Assembly: GCA_051655155.1 (NCBI GenBank)
Contig: JBOFZL010000036.1
Span: 1 to 6,447 of the forward strand
Direction: 5' to 3'
DNA from: JBOFZL01 sp051655155
GTDB lineage: Bacteria; Bacillota; Clostridia; Peptostreptococcales; Filifactoraceae
Length of the DNA stretch: 6,447 nucleotides
In this document: positions 4,581 through 6,447 of the stretch, piece by piece
How positions within the stretch are numbered: position 1 is the stretch's first letter
Layout of the letters: every line of letters begins with the position of its first letter
Program-made: the position numbers and the translations under genes
Notes under the pieces: model-generated
Told to the model about the DNA's origin: nothing
Database searches by the model: none
The model's input: only the letters and a program-made list of their open reading frames with translations

Positions 4581-5144
4581 ATGAATAAAGACATTGGAGG
4601 TAAGGTTAAACAATTAAGGACTCAAAATAATATGACCTTAAAAGATTTGAGCGAAAAAACTAATCTCTCAGTAGGATTCTTATCTCAATTAGAAAGAGGT
4701 CTTACTAGTATATCAACAGATGCTTTAGGTTCTATTGCTGATGTGTTTGATATTGATATTTCATATTTCTTTATAAAGAAAAAATTCATTGAATCTCCTG
4801 TTGTAAGGGGATATGAAAAAGAATTTTATGTAATCTTTCCAGAGGGATGTGTTCAATACAACTTATCAAATAGTCTAAAAAGTAAAAATATATTTCCAAG
4901 ATTAATTGAAATATTACCAACAGCTACTAATGAACAAATCAAATCAGATACTCATAGTGGTGAAGAGTTTATATACGTTTTAGAAGGCGTTCTTACTGTA
5001 TTTTTAAATGAAGAACCATATAAACTTTATCCTGGCGATAGTATTCACTATAGTTCACTTGATAGACATTACTGCGCAAATTATACTAGTAAAATGGTTA
5101 AAATCTTAGTTGTTTCAACTCCAAATCCTTTTAATTCTAACTAA
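4581..5144 (+). CDS. HTH (XRE) plus cupin transcriptional regulator, copy 2
   Basis: A 187-residue paralogue of the regulator at 1798-2355. The HTH at 7-63 contains MTLKDLSEKTNLS and VGFLSQLERGLTSIS; the cupin has T-H-S-G-E-E-F-I-Y-V-L-E-G (124-136) and a later His163. Putative cupin contacts His125, Glu129 and His163 are kept. The nearly identical recognition helix implies the same or a very similar DNA target, while the linker (about 51-90) and parts of the cupin differ most, so the two may answer different signals. The start at 4581 is chosen over an in-frame ATG at 4563 because AAAAGGGG (4566-4573) lies seven bases before 4581 and the N-terminus then matches copy 1 exactly. It has its own promoter and two operator-like sites upstream. 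It may regulate itself, its paralogue, and the surface-protein genes between them; target genes are inferred only. Confidence 0.9.
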   Translation: MNKDIGGKVKQLRTQNNMTLKDLSEKTNLSVGFLSQLERGLTSISTDALGSIADVFDIDISYFFIKKKFIESPVVRGYEKEFYVIFPEGCVQYNLSNSLKSKNIFPRLIEILPTATNEQIKSDTHSGEEFIYVLEGVLTVFLNEEPYKLYPGDSIHYSSLDRHYCANYTSKMVKILVVSTPNPFNSN

Positions 5145-5406
5145 TTTATATTTGATAATTTATTTGTACATAGGTATTTAACATAGATTTAATATGTACT
5201 AAAAAAAATATAGTATTTTTAGTAGAGGTACAAGTTGTTTTTGTGATAGTTACTAATACTAGGTGTACATTAAGAATGTATAATTCAACGTATAGTTTGA
5301 TGTATATTTATTTATTAAACTATTATCTATTACTTTAAAATTTACAAACTTTATATAAATGTTATATTTCTATAGTTTCTGTAAATTCCCTAAATATAAA
5401 TTAAAT

Positions 5407-5437
5407 AAAAACCCAAGAAATTATTTCTTGGGTTTTT
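5407..5437. terminator. bidirectional intrinsic terminator
   Basis: AAAAACCCAAGAAA (5407-5420), loop TTA and TTTCTTGGGTTTTT (5424-5437) form a perfect 14-bp stem with U-runs at the 3' side in both directions. On the plus strand it ends the regulator 2 transcript, 263 bp after its stop. Reading the other way there is no minus-strand gene to end within the window. Confidence 0.92.
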
Positions 5438-5501
5438 ATATTTTTTGTGATAATTTTACAAAATAATATAAAAATCAATAACAACTTATTATTTTTATAC
5501 A

Positions 5502-5507
5502 TATAAT
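5502..5507 (+). promoter_or_regulatory. possible -10 box just before the membrane-protein gene
   Basis: A perfect TATAAT lies 16 bases before ATG 5524, but no recognisable -35 box is found 16-18 bases upstream. If used, the transcript would have a leader of only about ten bases, including GGTGA (5513-5517). Confidence 0.25.
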
Positions 5508-5523
5508 ATACTGGTGATATATT

Positions 5524-6075
5524 ATGAATAAAGATGATTGTAGCAGAAGAACCTTACTGCTAAAAGAATTGATTAATGATTGGGATGAATTAAATATAGC
5601 ATTTAAGTCACTCATTTTTATTGGTTTTATACTGTTTATAATTATTATCTGTATATCATTTTTAAATGGTGAAAGCAGTGGAATACGTAATTCGCTAGAG
5701 GTAGTGTTTAGATCTACACTATCGTCTATATTTGGATTTTTATTTAGCTCTAATATAAAATTTAGTACTAATGAAAAGATTGTAGCCATAGAAAGTGTTC
5801 AAACAAAATTATATTCAGTTCAAGATGATTTAGATTCATTAGAAAAAGTCTCAGACAAGGAAGATGACAATTGTCAATTATCTAAAAAATACACATATGT
5901 AAATATAAATTTGGTTCAAATATGTATTGCTGTATCGATTTGCCTATTATGTATGATTGTTATCTGTGCATTATTATTAACAGATTCTTTGGATAATGTT
6001 CCAGCTGTTTCTCAAATTAGAGATTTAATGTGTAGTTCTATTGGTTTTTTATTAGGTGAGTCTAAAAAAAAATAA
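5524..6075 (+). CDS. two-TM membrane protein with an internal duplication, unknown function
   Basis: A 183-residue integral membrane protein of no family I can name. The layout is a soluble start, TM1 at about 28-47, an IR...SSIFGFLFSS segment (54-76), a charged, probably helical linker (84-121), TM2 at about 130-152, and an IRDLMCSSIGFLLGES segment (165-180) ending in Lys-Lys-Lys. The two halves thus repeat one pattern: a TM helix, a short loop, then I-R-x-L...S-S-I-x-G-F-L, probably a second hydrophobic or re-entrant helix. The start follows GGTGA at 5513-5517, a modest RBS. It has its own flanking terminators (5407-5437 and 6093-6137), so it is probably monocistronic. A role in a membrane complex or as a small pore is conceivable, but nothing in the sequence proves it. 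Confidence 0.75.
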   Translation: MNKDDCSRRTLLLKELINDWDELNIAFKSLIFIGFILFIIIICISFLNGESSGIRNSLEVVFRSTLSSIFGFLFSSNIKFSTNEKIVAIESVQTKLYSVQDDLDSLEKVSDKEDDNCQLSKKYTYVNINLVQICIAVSICLLCMIVICALLLTDSLDNVPAVSQIRDLMCSSIGFLLGESKKK

Positions 6076-6092
6076 ATTTATATAATATTTAT

Positions 6093-6137
6093 AAAGTTCC
6101 TATAAGTACAAGTTTTATGTGATTATAGGAACTTTTT
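6093..6137 (+). terminator. intrinsic terminator of the membrane-protein gene
   Basis: AAAGTTCCTATAA (6093-6105) and TTATAGGAACTTT (6123-6135) form a perfect 13-bp stem with a 17-base loop and a T-run (6133-6137). It starts 18 bp after the stop codon at 6075. Confidence 0.9.
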
Positions 6138-6230
6138 CATCTATATTACTTACATATTTCTACAGACTATAAAACGTTATTAGTATACTATTTAACTAGT
6201 AAATCTATTATTAATACCAAAGGAGTTATT

Positions 6231-6447
6231 ATGAAAAAAAATTTTCCATATTTAGTGTACTTTCTAATAATTGTTTTTATCAACTATAGAGCAAGTGTAT
6301 CTCTTAATATACCATTTATAGAGATGACTTTTCCTGTAGGCCTTCTATGTACTATACTCCTATGGCTTTTCTCTAGTACTGGTGGACCATTTACACAAAT
6401 GTTAAATTTGACTGATGGTGGTTCAGCTAGAGCTAAGTCTAACTTGT
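6231..6447 (+). CDS. membrane protein of unknown function, partial (3' end outside window)
   Basis: The first 72 residues of a frame open to the edge. The ATG at 6231 is preceded by AAAGGAG (6219-6224) at six bases, a strong RBS. Two hydrophobic stretches, about residues 6-18 and 32-48, suggest a TM hairpin, followed by SSTGGPF (48-54) and a polar region with Asp-Gly-Gly-Ser. I do not recognise the family. It is separated from the upstream gene by a terminator, so it should have its own promoter in 6138-6218; a TATACT at 6184-6189 is a possible -10 box without a good -35. Confidence 0.7.
   Translation, partial: MKKNFPYLVYFLIIVFINYRASVSLNIPFIEMTFPVGLLCTILLWLFSSTGGPFTQMLNLTDGGSARAKSNL

Larger units (their letters stand above)
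5145..5523. other. 379-bp non-coding gap rich in inverted repeats; possible small RNA
   Basis: No coding frame with an RBS is seen. The stretch holds several inverted repeats: ACTAAAAA / TTTTTAGT (5198-5205 with 5216-5223); TTTACAAACT with AGTTTCTGTAAA (5341-5350 with 5374-5385, a two-base bulge), enclosing ATATAA / TTATAT; and the terminator at 5407-5437. It is either a long structured 3' UTR of regulator 2 or an independent small RNA ending at that terminator. No strong promoter was found inside it. Confidence 0.4.

Noticed and set aside
5198..5223. Inverted repeat as a terminator for regulator 2
   Set aside because: An A/T-only stem with no U-run after it; the perfect terminator at 5407-5437 is the better candidate.
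5475..5789. Minus-strand open frame overlapping the start of the membrane-protein gene
   Set aside because: Antisense to a gene with a plausible TM pattern; no RBS; Ser/Ile/Asn-rich product typical of AT-rich shadow frames.
1..6447. CRISPR array, tRNA or rRNA, insertion sequence or phage genes
   Set aside because: No regularly spaced repeat series, cloverleaf, transposase or integrase sequence was found on either strand. The only exact repeat noted is the 17-base pair at 2369-2385 and 2563-2579.

Overview
The window is about 6.4 kb of very AT-rich DNA with strong GGAGG-type ribosome binding sites, poly-U intrinsic terminators and Firmicutes protein families. It also carries a cyclic-di-GMP-II riboswitch, a class most common in Clostridia. 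I infer a clostridial chromosome, Peptostreptococcaceae or Clostridiaceae; the species cannot be fixed from the sequence.

Left part, minus strand (2531 down to 1). A SinR-like HTH-plus-cupin regulator (1798-2355) lies upstream of a three-gene biofilm-matrix operon. Its genes are a SipW-type-secreted matrix protein (990-1613), the signal peptidase sipW (389-964) and a TasA/BsaA-like fibre protein cut by the window edge (1-320). The order resembles tapA-sipW-tasA of Bacillus subtilis. The 5' leader of the operon (1637-1762) reads as a c-di-GMP-II aptamer whose P1 3' strand is shared with an intrinsic terminator. This arrangement predicts an ON switch: high c-di-GMP lets transcription reach the matrix genes.

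Middle, plus strand (2757-4334). Two genes, probably one transcript, encode an unusual 158-residue Cys- and Tyr-rich protein and a 297-residue DUF11-domain protein ending in a Cys-Cys-Cys cluster. Neither has a signal peptide. They share a short N-terminal sequence module and are followed by a strong terminator.

Right part, plus strand. A second HTH-cupin regulator (4581-5144) aligns without gaps to the first, with about 59% identity counted by hand. It is followed by a roughly 380-bp non-coding gap rich in inverted repeats, a two-TM membrane protein with an internal duplication (5524-6075) and its terminator, and the start of another membrane protein (6231 to the edge).

The most notable signal beyond the genes is a palindromic element, TTCA-N6-TGAA. 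By eye it occurs exactly four times in the window, twice upstream of each regulator, in the same layout: one copy 34-38 bp upstream of the -35 box and one abutting the Shine-Dalgarno. The distal copies share an extended sequence. I infer a self- and cross-regulating regulator pair flanking a surface-protein operon and adjoining a c-di-GMP-controlled matrix operon, in effect a lifestyle-switch island.
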